A stretch of 64,000 nucleotides of DNA from Pithys albifrons albifrons. Lineage: Eukaryota; Chordata; Aves; Passeriformes; Thamnophilidae. Position 1 is the first letter of the stretch. Every line of letters starts with the position of its first letter. The notes under the pieces were generated by a model. The model was given only the letters and a program-made list of their open reading frames with translations. It had not been told where the DNA came from and ran no database searches. Both the position numbers and the translations under genes were made by a program. Location of the stretch: assembly GCF_047495875.1 (NCBI RefSeq), contig NC_092462.1:38973669-39037668 (forward strand), written 5' to 3'. Positions 49,654 through 62,200 of the stretch are shown here, in pieces.

Positions 49654-49666
49654 GTTGCCTGGTAAC
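49654..49666. promoter_or_regulatory. X-box (RFX binding site)
   Basis: gttgcctggtaac is a full match to GTNRCC-N(0-3)-RGYAAC with one spacer base. RFX factors bind this near-palindrome in promoters of ciliary and related genes. It sits about 110 bases upstream of the exon 1 splice donor. Confidence 0.8.
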
Positions 49667-49719
49667 GCGTGCCCGGCGCGGCGCTCCAATGGCGCGGCGG
49701 GGGCGGGCCCGGGGGTTGC

Positions 49720-49777
49720 CCGGGACACGGGCTGGAGTTGCGGGCGCGGCGGCGACGAGTGCGCTGCGGACGGACAG
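49720..49777 (+). other. Probable non-coding exon 1 of WDR17 (start approximate)
   Basis: The 3' edge is set by the donor cggacag|gtgagg at 49777/49778. The 5' edge is only a guess from the CCAAT and GC boxes. No ATG with a useful frame precedes the donor, so the exon is taken as 5' UTR. Joining to the coding exon at 59130 is inferred. Confidence 0.5.
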
Positions 49778-49820
49778 GTGAGGGGTGGCGGCGCCCGGGG
49801 GGTGGCAGGAGCTAGGCGGC

Positions 49821-49866
49821 CGTGCCGTGCCGTGCCGTGCCGTGCCGTGCCGTGCCGTGCCGTGCC
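49821..49866. repeat. (CGTGC)9 microsatellite, followed by (GA)n
   Basis: Nine tandem cgtgc units start 43 bases after the exon 1 donor, then a short ga run to about 49882. Pentamer repeats of this kind change length readily. All long frames through here on both strands are repeat artefacts. Confidence 0.95.
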
Positions 49867-50020
49867 GGAGAGAGAGAGAGAGGGAGGGGCGCGGCGCGGC
49901 GTCCCTCGGACCGCGGGGCTGCGTCGCGTCCGGGAGGGTCCGCACGCCGCGGAGCTGCCCAGCTGCGCTCTGGGGATGGAGCGGCCCCGCGGAGCTCCCG
50001 GGGCTTCGGGCAGTGCCTGA

Positions 50021-53000
50021 AGCATCCAGGAGCGGGCTGACGGTATTGTCGGGATTTTCCATGTGTTTGGACACTTTCCTGCTCTATATGTTTGTGCAGA
50101 AACGCAAAATTAAAATCGAGTAAAGGCGGAGGCTGCAGTCTTTAAAAGAAGGAAACAGCGTGGTAAACGCTTGCCCTCCGTAGGGAGGGAGAGCTTTGGG
50201 TTTGTTTATACTCTAAATGCTTTTCCCATCTGGGGCAAGTGTGGGAGGGGGAAGCAAAACCGAGCTTAAAGAACTAAAAAAATCATTCAAGTAGAAAAAG
50301 CAAACTACAGGCTAAGCAAGCAAAGCCTATGAAAGCGAATTTTAAGAGAGCAGACAATGCAAATAAAGAGAAGAGGGTTTTGGGGGGGGAGGTTGTTGTT
50401 GTTCTTTTTTCTATTCAATAAATTTCTCTGATACCTTAAGAGATGTTGCTTTACATAAAGTGGTCATGGAACATCTTGGGCCACTGTTCTGGAAGGCTTG
50501 AAGAAGGCAGGTGTGAAATCAAAGTCCTACTGAAATCTTCAGTTACTTGGAATGCTGTAGTAAAGATCATAATCCTGGATTTTAGAATCAATAAAGAACA
50601 TAGTGTTCTTAACAATGTGCTTAACCACTGCACTAAATGGAACATAAGTATTTGGAAACGGTTTTTTGAGCCCCAAAACTTGTGGTTTCAGGAGTATCTT
50701 TCTGAAGACCATGCATTTAGCCTTTAAAAACCTTTACAAGGTACGAATTCCATTGTTTCTTTTTCTAACTAATTCTAGAGGAGTGTAGACCCTTCTGACT
50801 GTATACCTTACGTAAAAATTTTGCCATGATTATGCAGCTACCTGCTATTCATAAGAATATTTCAGGGAAAGAGTTCTGATAATAAACACCTGAGATAAAC
50901 CATCAGATGTTCTTCAAACTTTAGCACAGAGTTATATTCATAAGTTTTTCATGGTAAGGCATGTTTCTCATCGTTTAAAATGAAGTTCAAGGTGCTAACC
51001 TTTGCACTTCCTAATTCCTGGTAGCCCTAAGTTAGGGAAAATACACTTTTGAGACATTTCTTTCCTAATTATAGGCACAATTGTATAAATTAGTGTTACA
51101 TTTTAAGGCTTCTGTTGGACTTTGCCTTGAGCAAATCAGTCTAGTTAACTTTGTGTTATCATTATTTGTGCTTTGCATCTCAGAGCTGTTCAAAAGCTTC
51201 AGTCAAGACTGTAGCCAACTTTAGCAAATAGTTGCAACCCATACAGAACCATGGTGACCTAAAGAAATTACAAAGGTAATATGGAGAATGCATGGAATAA
51301 TACCAATAATGCAAACATTTTCAAATATCGTGGGACCATGGTTTTACTTACTGGGGTTTTTTTGTCACTTTTTAACTGTTCTCCCTGACAAGATTTCTAC
51401 AGTCATCTTCCAGCTCCCTGTTTCAGCATTTTGTGCATTCTATTACTCCAAATCTTGGACTCATTGAGTAGCTCTGGCTATTTAAAGAACCCATAACACA
51501 GCGATAAACTTGTCATTTGGTCATCTGCTATGAGGAAAATTTCCACATAGCAAGAACAACATAAGAAAGTTCTCAGTGAGTTTGACTAATGGTCCTTTGA
51601 ATTCAGTGTGCCAGTATTTTATTTCTAACAGTGGTAATAGGAGATGATAACTGACGGAAAACAGTATTTTCTCCTCCTGCAGCGGGTGAGTCAGAGTTGA
51701 TGTGGAGAGAGTTGCTTCAGCAAGTTCTGGTGGTGATATTGTGTAACTCACTTAATTTGTTCTATAAACCAAAAGATATGCAACACGGGAAGAGATATCA
51801 ATATCAACATAATATTTGAATTACAGCAACTGGCTACAAGAACTGTGAATATAGGGTATAGGCAATTCAGTGACACTGTGTTACTCAGGCTAGCCATTAT
51901 TTATGGTAGTAGCTGAGCGCTGGAGAAAGACAGAAGCTTTGTATGGTATTCTTTTCCCTATTTGTGTCCTGTAAGCACACCTTGGCTGAATTCAGTGGGG
52001 CCATTTATTCCTTATCCTCTTCTAGCACAGGTTGGAGAATTTGGTTTTGCTGCTATGTGTGGGATTTATTTGGTTATCAGTATAATTTTACTGACTTTTT
52101 TTATTTGTGAACAATATCTATACTAGCTCTGAAGACAGTCTCAGGTGTAGGATCTTGCCTCGTCCAGTTCTTTCTTGGTTGTTGTTTTAATTTATAGTGA
52201 TGACCTTGACTGTGCTTTGTTTCAGCTAAGTCTTCTCCTTACATTTTTTTCACTTGGGCTACTTTGTTCAGTTTTACATGAGAAGCTGTGTGTAAGCTGA
52301 CAATTTGGTAATCAGTGATTTCTAAGATCTTCATCAGTGATTAATCTTTTTATTTGCTGTCCAGTGTCTAATTTCCTATTTAATGATGAGACAGGTTTTA
52401 AGAAGCAGCTGTTGCAGTAGAAAAGGATTGATGCTGTCTTTTGTTTTCTTAGGCTGTATATTATAGGTCTTATACTGGTGATATTAATACTGCCTTTCCC
52501 CTACTTAATGAAGGGTTTTTTTCCTTAATGTTTCTACTGACTATAAGTTTGCTTCAAATTCAGGAATCTTTACCTACCTTCCAGCCCATGTGATCACTTC
52601 GAGCCCTGCTGCTTAGCCTGTATGGTATCTTGATTTAAATAACACTTTTATGTCTCTGGCAATTACCTCATCATTCCATCATTTCTTAAAACTCTGTATT
52701 AAAATGCTTTAATTCATCTCTCTTGAAGATGCTAACCAAACATTGTGAATTAGTGCCTGGTATAACAGTGGTAAGCTTCCTTCTGTGTTGAAAATAGCCT
52801 TCCTAATGTGTTGTACATCTCTGCTTCTGGCCACATCCCATTGGTGGTTCATACTTTTCCCATGGTTTATCACATCCAATGTTTGACTGATTTTGAAGGT
52901 TTTTTCTTCTTTCTCTCCTTTCAACTGATTCCATTTGATTGACGTACTATAGTTGTGTAGTTTGTACTCAATTTCATGGTCTCTCAAAACCAGCCATCTC

Positions 53001-54183
53001 TATTTGCATTTTTTGGGGGTGAGGGGTGTAGAGTTTATCCTATCCCTTTTACTTGTATGTTTTAAGATCTGTTTTGCTTCTGATTTAGATATAATTGTTT
53101 ACTTGTTCTGTTAGATAATGTGCTCTGTAGCCTCTTTCTAATGTAACATAAACAGCTTAGTTTGCTGACAGTCTGATTAGGTTTTGATCTTCTGTATTCT
53201 CTTTTTCAATTCAGCTAAAGAATCATTTGGGAGTTTTATGCTAGAATTGGTTGTATTTAAATTTTTTACCCCACACAGGCAAAAAAAGATCTAAAAGAAC
53301 AAATTAATGCCACTATTTTCATTCTCTTAACGTCCTTTTCAAGTTTTTACTATTGTCTCAAAATATCTGTGATGGAGGAGTGATAATGATGAAATTAATG
53401 AGGGTATATCAGATCCTGAAAATCAATTTTATACATAAGTTTAGATTCCAGGAAAGAAAGATTAAGATTTCCAATGTGGAGTGTGAAGTTAGTGTTGCGA
53501 AAGCTCTGTAATCATTTGTAGCTAATCCAAAGGACTCTTTTTATACGTAACTGCTGCCTCTGAACATGCATGTATGGTATCTCATTCAGGTTTCCAGAGA
53601 ATGGAGTGCAATGTTGTTGCAGATAAAAGAGGTTATTTTGGAGGTGATTGTGGTGGGTTTTTTTGTTTTGGTTTTGTTTTGTTTTGGTTTTTGTTGGGGT
53701 TTTTTCCTGTCTTTATGGTTATTGAAATACAAGTGGTCCCTGAAGTGTCTTAACAAAACTGTTAAATTGACTGCTCTGTAAAAATTCCTGTTTTTCTGAT
53801 AAAATCAACTCCTTCTTGTCCATGTCCAGTTTTAGCTACTTACCCAAATCTGGAAAGTTAATATAAGATGACATACAGATGGATGTTGTCCACACTTTGA
53901 CTGTTCAACCTCTCTTACCTCACCAAATCCATTAACAGATACAGATGATTTTAAATATTACCTCAAGTTTCACAGCTAGAAAGAATGCTTTCTTTTTTCT
54001 TTTTTTTTAATTAATTTTTTCCCCTACTTTTAGTTCATTTTCACTGCAGTCTTGCTTGTACTTCCGATGCTGAAATTGTCTTCTGCTTAGGAAAGTTCTT
54101 GGTACATCAGGAAGTGTTTATGTTATTTCTTATATCTGCCATAGAAATATACTTAATATTGCTTATTATTGAATTTATATTTA
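50021..54183. other. Probable WDR17 intron 1, proximal part
   Basis: AT-rich sequence with no exon recognised. A (GTTTT)n-like simple repeat lies at about 53650-53710. The intronic status depends on exon 1 being at 49777. Confidence 0.5.
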
Positions 54184-54498
54184 GGCAGTTAAATGCTTCC
54201 CTGATGCCCGATCTTGTCAGATCTCGGAAGCCAAGCCGGGTCAGACCTGATTAGTACTTGGATGGGAGACCTCCTGGAATACCAGGGGCTGTAGGTTCTA
54301 GTCCTAATGACTTCACTGTCACCGTCCAAGCTCTCTCGACCTTGGCAGATGAACCTCAGGAGTTAAAGGGTGGGGCCAGTTCCGCACACGCTGAGCCTCA
54401 ACTAAAAAATCCACTGCACAGGCTGGAAGGGCACACCCACGTGGGGAGAGCCATTCCCAAAATCTTCATTTGTGAAACTGAGCCACACATACAATTTA
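54184..54498 (+). repeat. 5S rRNA-derived SINE
   Basis: Bases 54199-54295 match most of the 5S rRNA gene (gatctcggaagccaagccgg, ttagtacttggatgggagac, cctggaataccagg, gctgtagg), with about ten changes by eye. The internal promoter elements (box A, intermediate element, box C) are all recognisable. The tail (about 54296-54498) holds gtccaagctc, ggtggggccagttc, aaaaaatccact and ggcacacccacgtgggga. It aligns with the copy at 43459-43842, including the atcttc..tttg..aaact end. No tRNA-like head is present here, so the copy is either 5'-truncated or a different form. It is not a true 5S gene: the 5' stem is lost and a foreign tail is attached. Confidence 0.8.
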
Positions 54499-56213
54499 TC
54501 TTAACATCCAGATCAGAAAATTATAGTATAAAAACTTGATGTTGTTGTTATTATTATTAAAATATTTACTTTAAAATGTGTTCATTACAATTCCAGACAG
54601 GGATTTGCACTGTTGTAATCTAAATTTACTCTAATCTGACACATACCTGAAGAGTATGTTAGAACAGAATGACTTAGCTAGACATAGATAAATCCTATGA
54701 ACATGATACAAAAAATGTACACAATGTGTTTCTTGGCATATTAACTGTTTGCTGACAGACCAAAGAATAAGCAAATGACTGTGGGGTTTAGCTACCTGCC
54801 AGGTTAAATCATAATACTGAGCACTTCACCTTTGAATATGTTCAGATTTTATACAAATAGTGATTATGAACCTGAGACAAGTATTTAGGTATAGATGTAG
54901 TTTTATGAATAAGATTATAATTTTTCTCTGTAAGTATGCTGTGTACTCTTTTTGTCTTTTTTAACTAAGGAGACAACTGGAGATATCTGATTTTCCCATT
55001 TCATAAATGTTACATATATTTTTCACAGAATTTGAATGGAGGCATCTGCTAAGCCATAGTAAAAGTGGTACTATATATATAAACATACTCATTTTTTTTC
55101 TGAAGAGATGGTGGTTTATTTTCTCATAAAAAGACTATAAAGCTTCATTGAATTTATTTTTAAGATCCAGTTATAGAACATCCTTAAGAAGATACATGAT
55201 TAAGTCCAATTCACTGCTATTATTGGCCACTAGAGCTTAATCTCTTCCATAAACTGATAAAGCTCAATCTTAAAAGTAGCTTGTGAGAAGGTTGTTCTAA
55301 GGTCTCAGCATAGTGTAAATCTGGTGATGATGATGGTGTTGCATGTTTGTTACAAACAGTTTATTCTAGTTACTGCAAGGTGACCTGTGTGTCATCTTGT
55401 CCTGAAAAATCCATACAGCTTCTTGGGAAGGAGCAAGTGAGGGAAAAAATAAAATAGACTACTATTTAGAGCCCTGCTTATGTTTGTGCCTTTAGTAGCT
55501 TAGTAGGAGTAGGGGAAGTCTAGAGAAATCTAATTCTTAACTGCCCTTGTATGACATAGGATGTCTGAGGCACAAGTTTGCAGTGTCACTATTGTGTAAT
55601 TGGTTATTGCACAGCTTTACTCTAAACACTGTGTGTTAGGATTTCTTTTAGGATATTTAGCATCACTACATGCTTCATATTCTCAGTGTACAGGTTCTTA
55701 AAGTGTAGTTGATAAATGAAACCTGAGGCTTTAATTGACTTTAATATAGATATTGACGTAATGAATTTACATAATGACATAAAAATTATGAAAGTAATGA
55801 ATTGTTATACTTTTGTAACTTAAGAAATTTTTAAAGTATTTTGATCTTTGGTTATTTGTTATGCATTTTTATTATGATTCCTATAATGACTTTGAATTCC
55901 TATAATGAAATTCCTATAAGGAATTCCGATATGAACTTTGTGTCTTCAAAATGCCAAGTCATAGAATGCTAATCTTAAGTACATCAGTACTTAAGGTACA
56001 TAATTTTTAGACCTATGATGGGACACATTATGAAATTATTTCTACATGAATTGCAGAGAATTTTGCCATAGAATTGGGTACAGCAAAAATAAAACTTTGT
56101 GAGGTATAAATATAATTAATTGAAACTCACTCTTAATTTTGTAACATGCATAATGATTAATGGCAAGAACATATCACTCCTGACTTTTTAATGAAATCAA
56201 ATGTCTAAATTTT
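54499..56213. other. Probable intron sequence
   Basis: AT-rich sequence; no exon or repeat recognised. Confidence 0.5.
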
Positions 56214-56334
56214 TGTCTCAGTTTAAATGAAAACTAAGATGTCTGTCTAGACCAGAAAAGGGGGCCTCCTCCCAAAAACCAACACAACCTTTGAAATTAA
56301 GGGGCTTTAATCAGAAAATGTATAGAAAAGGATA

Positions 56335-56386
56335 CAAATATATATATAATATACAATATATAATATACAAATTATCTATATAATAT

Positions 56387-56424
<38 letters not shown>
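56335..56424. repeat. TA-rich microsatellite inside an LTR
   Basis: About 90 bases of almost pure A/T ending in an uninterrupted (TA)n. The same position in the full-length ERV LTR holds a shorter (TA)n, so this is an expansion of an LTR-encoded tract. Confidence 0.85.
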
Positions 56425-56426
<2 letters not shown>

Positions 56427-56541
56427 ACCACAAATATAAACATAACCAAAAGCAGAACAGAACAAACAGCAACACCATAACCAAAATTTTCAAACCAATT
56501 GAGTCCTCTCTTTCCCCCTTTTGGTGCAGTTCTCTTTACGG

Positions 56542-56557
56542 ACAGCAGGGGGCGATG
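56542..56557 (+). promoter_or_regulatory. CTCF-like motif within an LTR
   Basis: acagcagggggcgatg fits the CTCF core (CCASYAGRGGGCRS) except for the first base. It is oriented to the right, opposite to the motif at 39657. Confidence 0.45.
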
Positions 56558-56909
56558 CAGCACCTGGGGAGGCCACCCCACGAAAGTTACTACCCTGTTC
56601 TGCGAAACTAGTTCCGAAAAAACTCATGTGGAAAATGGCAGTCACGAGTGAAGGCATGAAACCTTTCCCGTTGGCAGTGCAAAGACCTTCTTCTTGTCTC
56701 TTGTTTGAGGTTGTCCTTAAACTGGGAACAAAAACCACTTAACTAGAAGTACTAGCTGGACTTTAGATTTAAAGTACATACTAAATTACTTATAAAACAT
56801 TGAATAATATTAACCTTAATTACAGCAATTTGAAGGATAGAATACTTTGAGAGTTTTCCTATTTTTATTGCAATATTTAGTACACGTTGTTTTATTCATC
56901 TTACTCTTA

Positions 56910-57400
56910 GGTTTAACCCCAGCCAGCAACCAAGCACCATGCAGCTGCTTGCTCACACCCCCACCGATGGGACTGGGGAGAGAATCAAAAGTGTAAAAGA
57001 TACAAAACTCCTGAGAAAAGACAGTTTAATAGAGAAAGCAAAAGCCGTGCACATAAGCAAAGCAATCCAAGGAATTCTTCCACTACTTCTATGGGCAAAC
57101 AGGTGTTCTACCATCTCCAGGACAGCAGGCCCCATCATGCTCATTGGTTACTTGGAAGACAAACACCATCACTCCAAATGTGCCCCCCCCTTCCTCCTTC
57201 TTTCCCCAATTTATATACTGAGCACAAAGTCATATGGTCATTTGTGGTCCACTGTCCCTCTGCCAGTGTGGCCGTCAAAGGGAGGAAAGGCCTCAGCCCT
57301 CTGTAATTTATATCAGCCCTGGGTTCAGCAGAAATCTGAGATACAGCCCCATAGCAGCCACTGTAAAGAAAATTATTCTATCCCAGCCCAAACCAGCACA
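56910..57400 (-). repeat. Solo LTR, antisense, common avian type
   Basis: On the minus strand it begins TGTGCTGGTTTGGGCTGGG at 57400 and ends with CCGGCTGGGGTTAAACC-like text at the left; the last few bases are eroded. It has a TATA box (AGTATATAAA, about 57211-57219) and an ATTAAA poly(A) signal at 57025-57030, then a U5 with gggtgtgagcaagcagctgc. I recognise it as a widespread bird LTR. The plus-strand frame 56939-57430 is a by-product. No exact target duplication is visible. Confidence 0.8.
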
Positions 57401-59129
57401 CTACAGTATATTAGTTTTTCCAGCATTTGAGGAATGATAAATAGGCAAAAAATATAATGGACCCATGATGCATTTATGGCTATTTTTCATGTATAATTTA
57501 ATAAAAAACTTTAAAATTTATTTACAGATAGTTGTAACATTTTTAAGTAGTTTAAATTCCCACCACTATCTTTAGAAGATTTTAATTACATTTTGAGTTG
57601 AAGATACTACGAGTTTACAGAAAGTTTTATGCAGTATCTGTATTCATTTAGCCTATACTTCCCTGATTATCCTGAAACTAAATGTGAGTCACAGTGTTTG
57701 TCTGTTTTAAGAGACTTATTCTGACAGATTGGTATTGAGACTAGAAAACTCAGATTAAATAGATGGTGGAACAGCCATAGACATAAAAGAGAAACAAGTT
57801 TGTTACTGTTGAACTACCTGTAATTCTTTGATCAAAATTCTTAATGATACCATGTGCCCTTATGAAAAAACAGATTGGCCTGAAAACAAAGACTTTTCTA
57901 AAAGTATTGCTGCTTTTCTTTATTCCCCCATTATATATGCAGGAATGCATCTCAGTATAAAATACTGAGTTGCCCTGTGGAATTGGTAAGTAATGTTGAC
58001 CGCTAACAGTCTAAAAGCTGGCACTTTCAGCTGTTATTTTCCTGCTTTGCTTTGTTTATTTATTCATTAAACAATTGACATTGCAGTTTATTTTTTGCAT
58101 TTATTATTACAAATTTAGGGAAACAGATTGTTAACTCAGTACAGAAAGGCAGAGGTTGTCTGGGTTCTAGGTTTCTTAAGAAACTGGGTATTTTTAGGTC
58201 TCCATAATCTCTGTTGAGGATTTGATAGTTGCTGTAATTATGCAGTCAGGAAGATTTGTATGAAAATGTCTCCTAAACAGCACAGCTGAAGTGTGCTGCT
58301 GCAGCACTGAAATGTGATGCAAGCAGTACAGCTTTTATTCCTCTTTTTACCTTTTATTTTCATTGGTATAATGCAGTGTGAAATCTAATGTGAAACTTGC
58401 GTAGCAGGAAAGGATAATACCTGTGGAAGGAATAAATGCCATCAGGTATGTGGAACTCTTCTGAGGGAGAGAAAATCAACAGATCTATTCCAATGTATTA
58501 GTTAAATTAGGCTTTTTACATCTCCCAGCCAGTGATGGTGGCTGTAGCTGAGTCCTTCAGGCTCTGCTGGCTGTGAATAATGGAGTTGAGGATATTTTTT
58601 TCTTTCTTTTTTTCCCCCCTTTAAAAAAAATGTTAAACCAATGTTTGGCGTTTGTGATGATTTTGGCCCCTCCTACTGTGCTAATTGAAACCACTCCCTA
58701 TGTAACCAAAACAAATCATTCACCGTCATTCTGAGGATATTTTATATTCAATACAAGCCTTTATGCACTGAACATTTCATACAGACATTACATTTGAAAA
58801 AAAAAATTAGGAGACAGATAAGAATGACTCAAACAGCACCTCATTTTCAGAGCTCAGAAGCACAGCAAAATCGTGCTTGCAGCATTACTCTGCTTTAATT
58901 TAAAATACTGGAATATATAATCTTTTAATTGTTTTATTATTAATTTCTCTTTTCCAGTATAAAATCCAATAGATAGAGCATAGAAGTTCCTGCTATAAGT
59001 ATTTGAGATTTATGAATTAAAAACTTATTAATCTAGAATAATTTCAGAGTTCAGATCTGATCTTTGAGTAGCTTGTTGTAGTGTTGAGTAAATTTTAGCA
59101 CGGAACACGTTGTACTTATATGTGTTCAG
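57401..59129. other. Probable intron sequence
   Basis: AT-rich sequence with no repeat recognised. The last 30 bases form the presumed acceptor region of the next exon. Confidence 0.5.
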
Positions 59130-59230
59130 GTTCTGTATTTTTTATTTCAACTGTGCCTTCTGTCATGGCTTGGATGACTTATATTTCCCACTGGTTTGAT
59201 GAAGATGATTGGTATGAAGGACAACAACGA
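59130..59230 (+). CDS. WDR17 first coding exon (partial gene)
   Basis: The exon has a candidate acceptor (ttcag|g at 59129/59130), a 35-base 5' UTR and an ATG at 59165. It carries 22 codons and a good donor (cga|gtaaga) at 59230/59231, ending in phase 0. The peptide begins MAWMTYISHWFDEDDW, which I recognise as the N-terminus of WDR17, a large protein with tandem WD40 repeats followed by a helical TPR-like region, an architecture shared with intraflagellar-transport subunits. Only this small N-terminal part lies in the window. The acidic/aromatic leader precedes the first beta-propeller. The next exon was not found to 64000. The likely promoter is the CpG island with an X-box at 49.65 kb, giving an intron 1 of about 9.4 kb. 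The gene name rests on a short peptide. Confidence 0.75.
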
Positions 59231-62200
59231 GTAAGAATTATTTGAATTAAAACTTTCTCTTTTATTGCTTTTATATTTTTCTTCTTTAAGCTACTGTTTA
59301 TTATACTGATAGTATCAAAAATAATATTTCCATAGTGGTACTAGGAAGGGATTTTTAGTAGTTTTAATGAGGTTTTCAATCATAGATGAAGCACATTCAA
59401 AATGAGATTTTTGAAAACTAATGTTGCTAGCTGGATAAAAGGTACTGGAAGTTTGATGGCCACCTACTTGAATTTTTTAGATTGTATAATGAGTAATTCC
59501 TTCATATGTAATGGGATGTAAGTCAAACATTTAATTTCATTATATTAGGAGGAATTAATATAACGTGCATGGAGTAAAGTAAAATAGCTATAAGCAGTAA
59601 TTGATCAAAACAAAATTATTTGGGAGATATTAAAATCGTCTGTGGTTGTTTCCAAGGTGGATAGCTGTATATTTTTATGAACATGTTTCCGAGGAGGAGG
59701 AATTGTTACTATAGCAACATTTGCAGGATATCTTTTTATATTTTTTTAACGTTTATTAACTGCATGCCTTAGGCAAGCTTAGCCTACAGCTGCTTTCATA
59801 GAATTATGGTGAGAGGTGAACATAAGTCACATTTCTTTCACTGTGTTAAGGTCCTTTATGGAACTGTGAATTTTTGTGATTTCTTTTTCTTGTTTTCATA
59901 GTATATTGTCAGCTAATGAATTGGAATGCAGGACATGCTGTTGAAACATAAGCAGCTGCTTTCATTTAATTATTGTGTCTTACTTGGTAATGCCAGTTAC
60001 ATGCTTGTAAGTATGAAAAACTGGCAGATTTTAATATTGTTCCACTGTTCTCATTTTACATGTCACTCATGATATGAATGTTTCAGATGTGGAGTTACCT
60101 TTTCATAGCTGTCATCATGGATTCAAATGTGAGATGTGTCAAGAAGTAACTTTATCTGAAATCAGAACTGTTTTGGCAATTTTCCAACAGAAAAGCAATT
60201 TTCTGGTGATTGTAGTAGCTCTGAATTGGGAGATGAGAACATAATCTTAGAGACTCTCAGATGCTTCATACTGAAATCAGACATGGTTGTATATACCTCT
60301 TTGTATTACACACACTATCTGCAAATTACATTTCTGGTACCATATGATTAATCAATGCTCTGTAGACAATGGTTTTGTTACCACTGCTAGATGTGTATCA
60401 TATTGATTAAGGTATGTAGTTCAGCATTGCTGGTGATATACATTGTTAGAAATGCCAGCATTTCTCCATGCTTTGCTTTAAACTCTGGTATTGGTCATTA
60501 GATTATCTTGTTAAAGTTGAACAGGAAAGGATATTCTAATTAAATGTACAAGTAGTGTAGTCAAGACAGTCAAAAACATTCCATTGTACGGCTTATTCTA
60601 AGTTACGATTTTTTCATGTTGTTTACCTTAGGTTTTCTAGGCAGGGTATCTATCTTGGATTAATATATTTGGGGTTCATTTCAAGTGTTAGTGTTTGTGA
60701 AATACAGTCTCAGGCTGTGATTTCAAGTTTGAAACTTCAGAGAAAGGCCCACAACTACTTTCCTTGTGAAGCTGGAGATCCTGACGTTAAATAAATTCTG
60801 GTAGTGATTTGAGTCAGAGTTTATTGTGGAGGTTTAAAATGGTGGTGAACACTAGTAGAACACATGCTTATTTAAAATGATCTTTTAAATCAAAGTGTTC
60901 TTTTCCTATGCAGTGTCTGGATAACTGAATGCATGCATTTTGAGTACTTGCTAGGTTATCATAGGCTAGAAAATGTCATCTGCAAGTTCTGGTTACAAGC
61001 ATCTAGCTGAGTCTTCTAATGTTTTTGAAGACTCTTGCTGAAGTTCAAAGCCTTGTCTAAGGCACCGTCTTCCTGCCTCTGGGTAATTGTCAGTTTCTCT
61101 GGGAGTTGTAGATGGCCTGTGTGCCATGAATTTTAAACAAAAGTAGGAAAACTTTTCCAGTTTTTGCAGAGAAACATGCAAACTGTCTAAACTACTTAAT
61201 GGTAAACTAGCAACCAACCTGGCACTTGAACAAGTAGTAGACTACCTTGGTTAAATTCTGCTGGGAAGTATGAAGAGCTGCACTGTTGTGCAGAATAGGA
61301 CATGTGTAAGTCTACATAATTAGTCTATATTGTTCTGCATTGTGACTGTCAAAATAGTCAGACTTTGCTCATCTTTTCTGCAGAAGCAGTTCTTTGAAAT
61401 AGTGTGTATCATCTCGGTCAGACTGTTTAGAGACCTACATTAGTAACTGTAGTTTGGTAGATCACATCAAGAACTGAAAATTCAGTAGTGTTTTGCAGTG
61501 CTCCAAAGTAGGATGAATTTTTTTTATTCTGTTGAAGTTTTCAGAGTGTAAGTTTTCTATTGGCTTTTGAGCTGCATATATATGAGAATATTTCCAATTC
61601 TCCGTTATTACATGAGTCTGGACAATTTAATGAGATTTTGATTTCTTAACATGGCTATAATATGTTTGGTGAAAGAAGGTTATCAGATGAGACTCAGTGC
61701 TATAGAGGCAGACATTGTCATGCAAAGTTGTTTTCTGCTGTGTCTTGCAGACATGCCAAGATTTCTTGGTAGCCTTGAAGATCTTGAAGCTTTTAGTGAT
61801 ATAAAATAATTGCCCATTATCTAATGCTTCAAACTGGTACCATTGGATATGATAATGAATTCGAAACTATGATTCACAATCACATTGTCATCTCCAATGG
61901 ATTTTCCCTCAAAAATGGGTAAATATACCAAATGTCTTTAGCGAGACATTGATTTTATATCACTAAAGATATTTTTAATTATTATATCATTGACGTATGG
62001 ACAAAAGCATTGCTACCTGCAGACAATAGTCAGAATGAGATATAACAGTTTTATATGTCAAACATACAAGAGTGACAGCATGGTTTTCACATAAGAAAAG
62101 ATACAAGCTTAATGGGAAGATAGTGGTAATAGAATGAACAGAAGCAGAGGACAGTGGCACTTCCCTGCATATAGCAGTGGCAGGTTTAGACATGACAGGT

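Larger units (their letters stand above)
49630..50020 (+). promoter_or_regulatory. CpG island promoter, probable WDR17 promoter
   Basis: GC-rich, CpG-dense island standing out from AT-rich flanks. In order it holds an RFX X-box (49654-49666), a CCAAT box (49686-49690), a GC box (about 49699-49707) and a consensus splice donor cag|gtgagg at 49777/49778. The plus strand therefore carries a short first exon. No other CpG island of this quality lies between it and the WDR17 coding exon 9.4 kb downstream. Confidence 0.75.
56214..56730 (-). repeat. LTR related to the full-length ERV, antisense
   Basis: On the minus strand it runs from TGTTCCCAGTTTAAGG to ATTTAAACTGAGACA. Its 3' half has the same order as the full-length ERV LTR: TA repeat, ATTAAA poly(A) signal, a GGGAGGAGGCCCC block, then AAAC-GAGACA-type terminus. 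A long TA microsatellite (56335-56424) occupies the promoter position. No clear target duplication was found, so the right edge is tentative. A CTCF-like motif lies inside at 56542-56557. Confidence 0.6.

Noticed and set aside
49402..50025. Long minus-strand frame (207 aa) across the CpG island, and several overlapping plus-strand frames
   Set aside because: They are Arg/Pro/Ala-rich translations of CpG-dense DNA and of the CGTGC array, with no domain. Open frames arise easily where stop codons are rare.
54199..54295. A genuine 5S rRNA gene
   Set aside because: It lacks the proper 5' strand of helix I and continues into a tail shared with another dispersed copy.
56939..57430. Plus-strand frame of 163 aa
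   Set aside because: It is the antisense of a solo LTR with its own TATA box and poly(A) signal on the minus strand.
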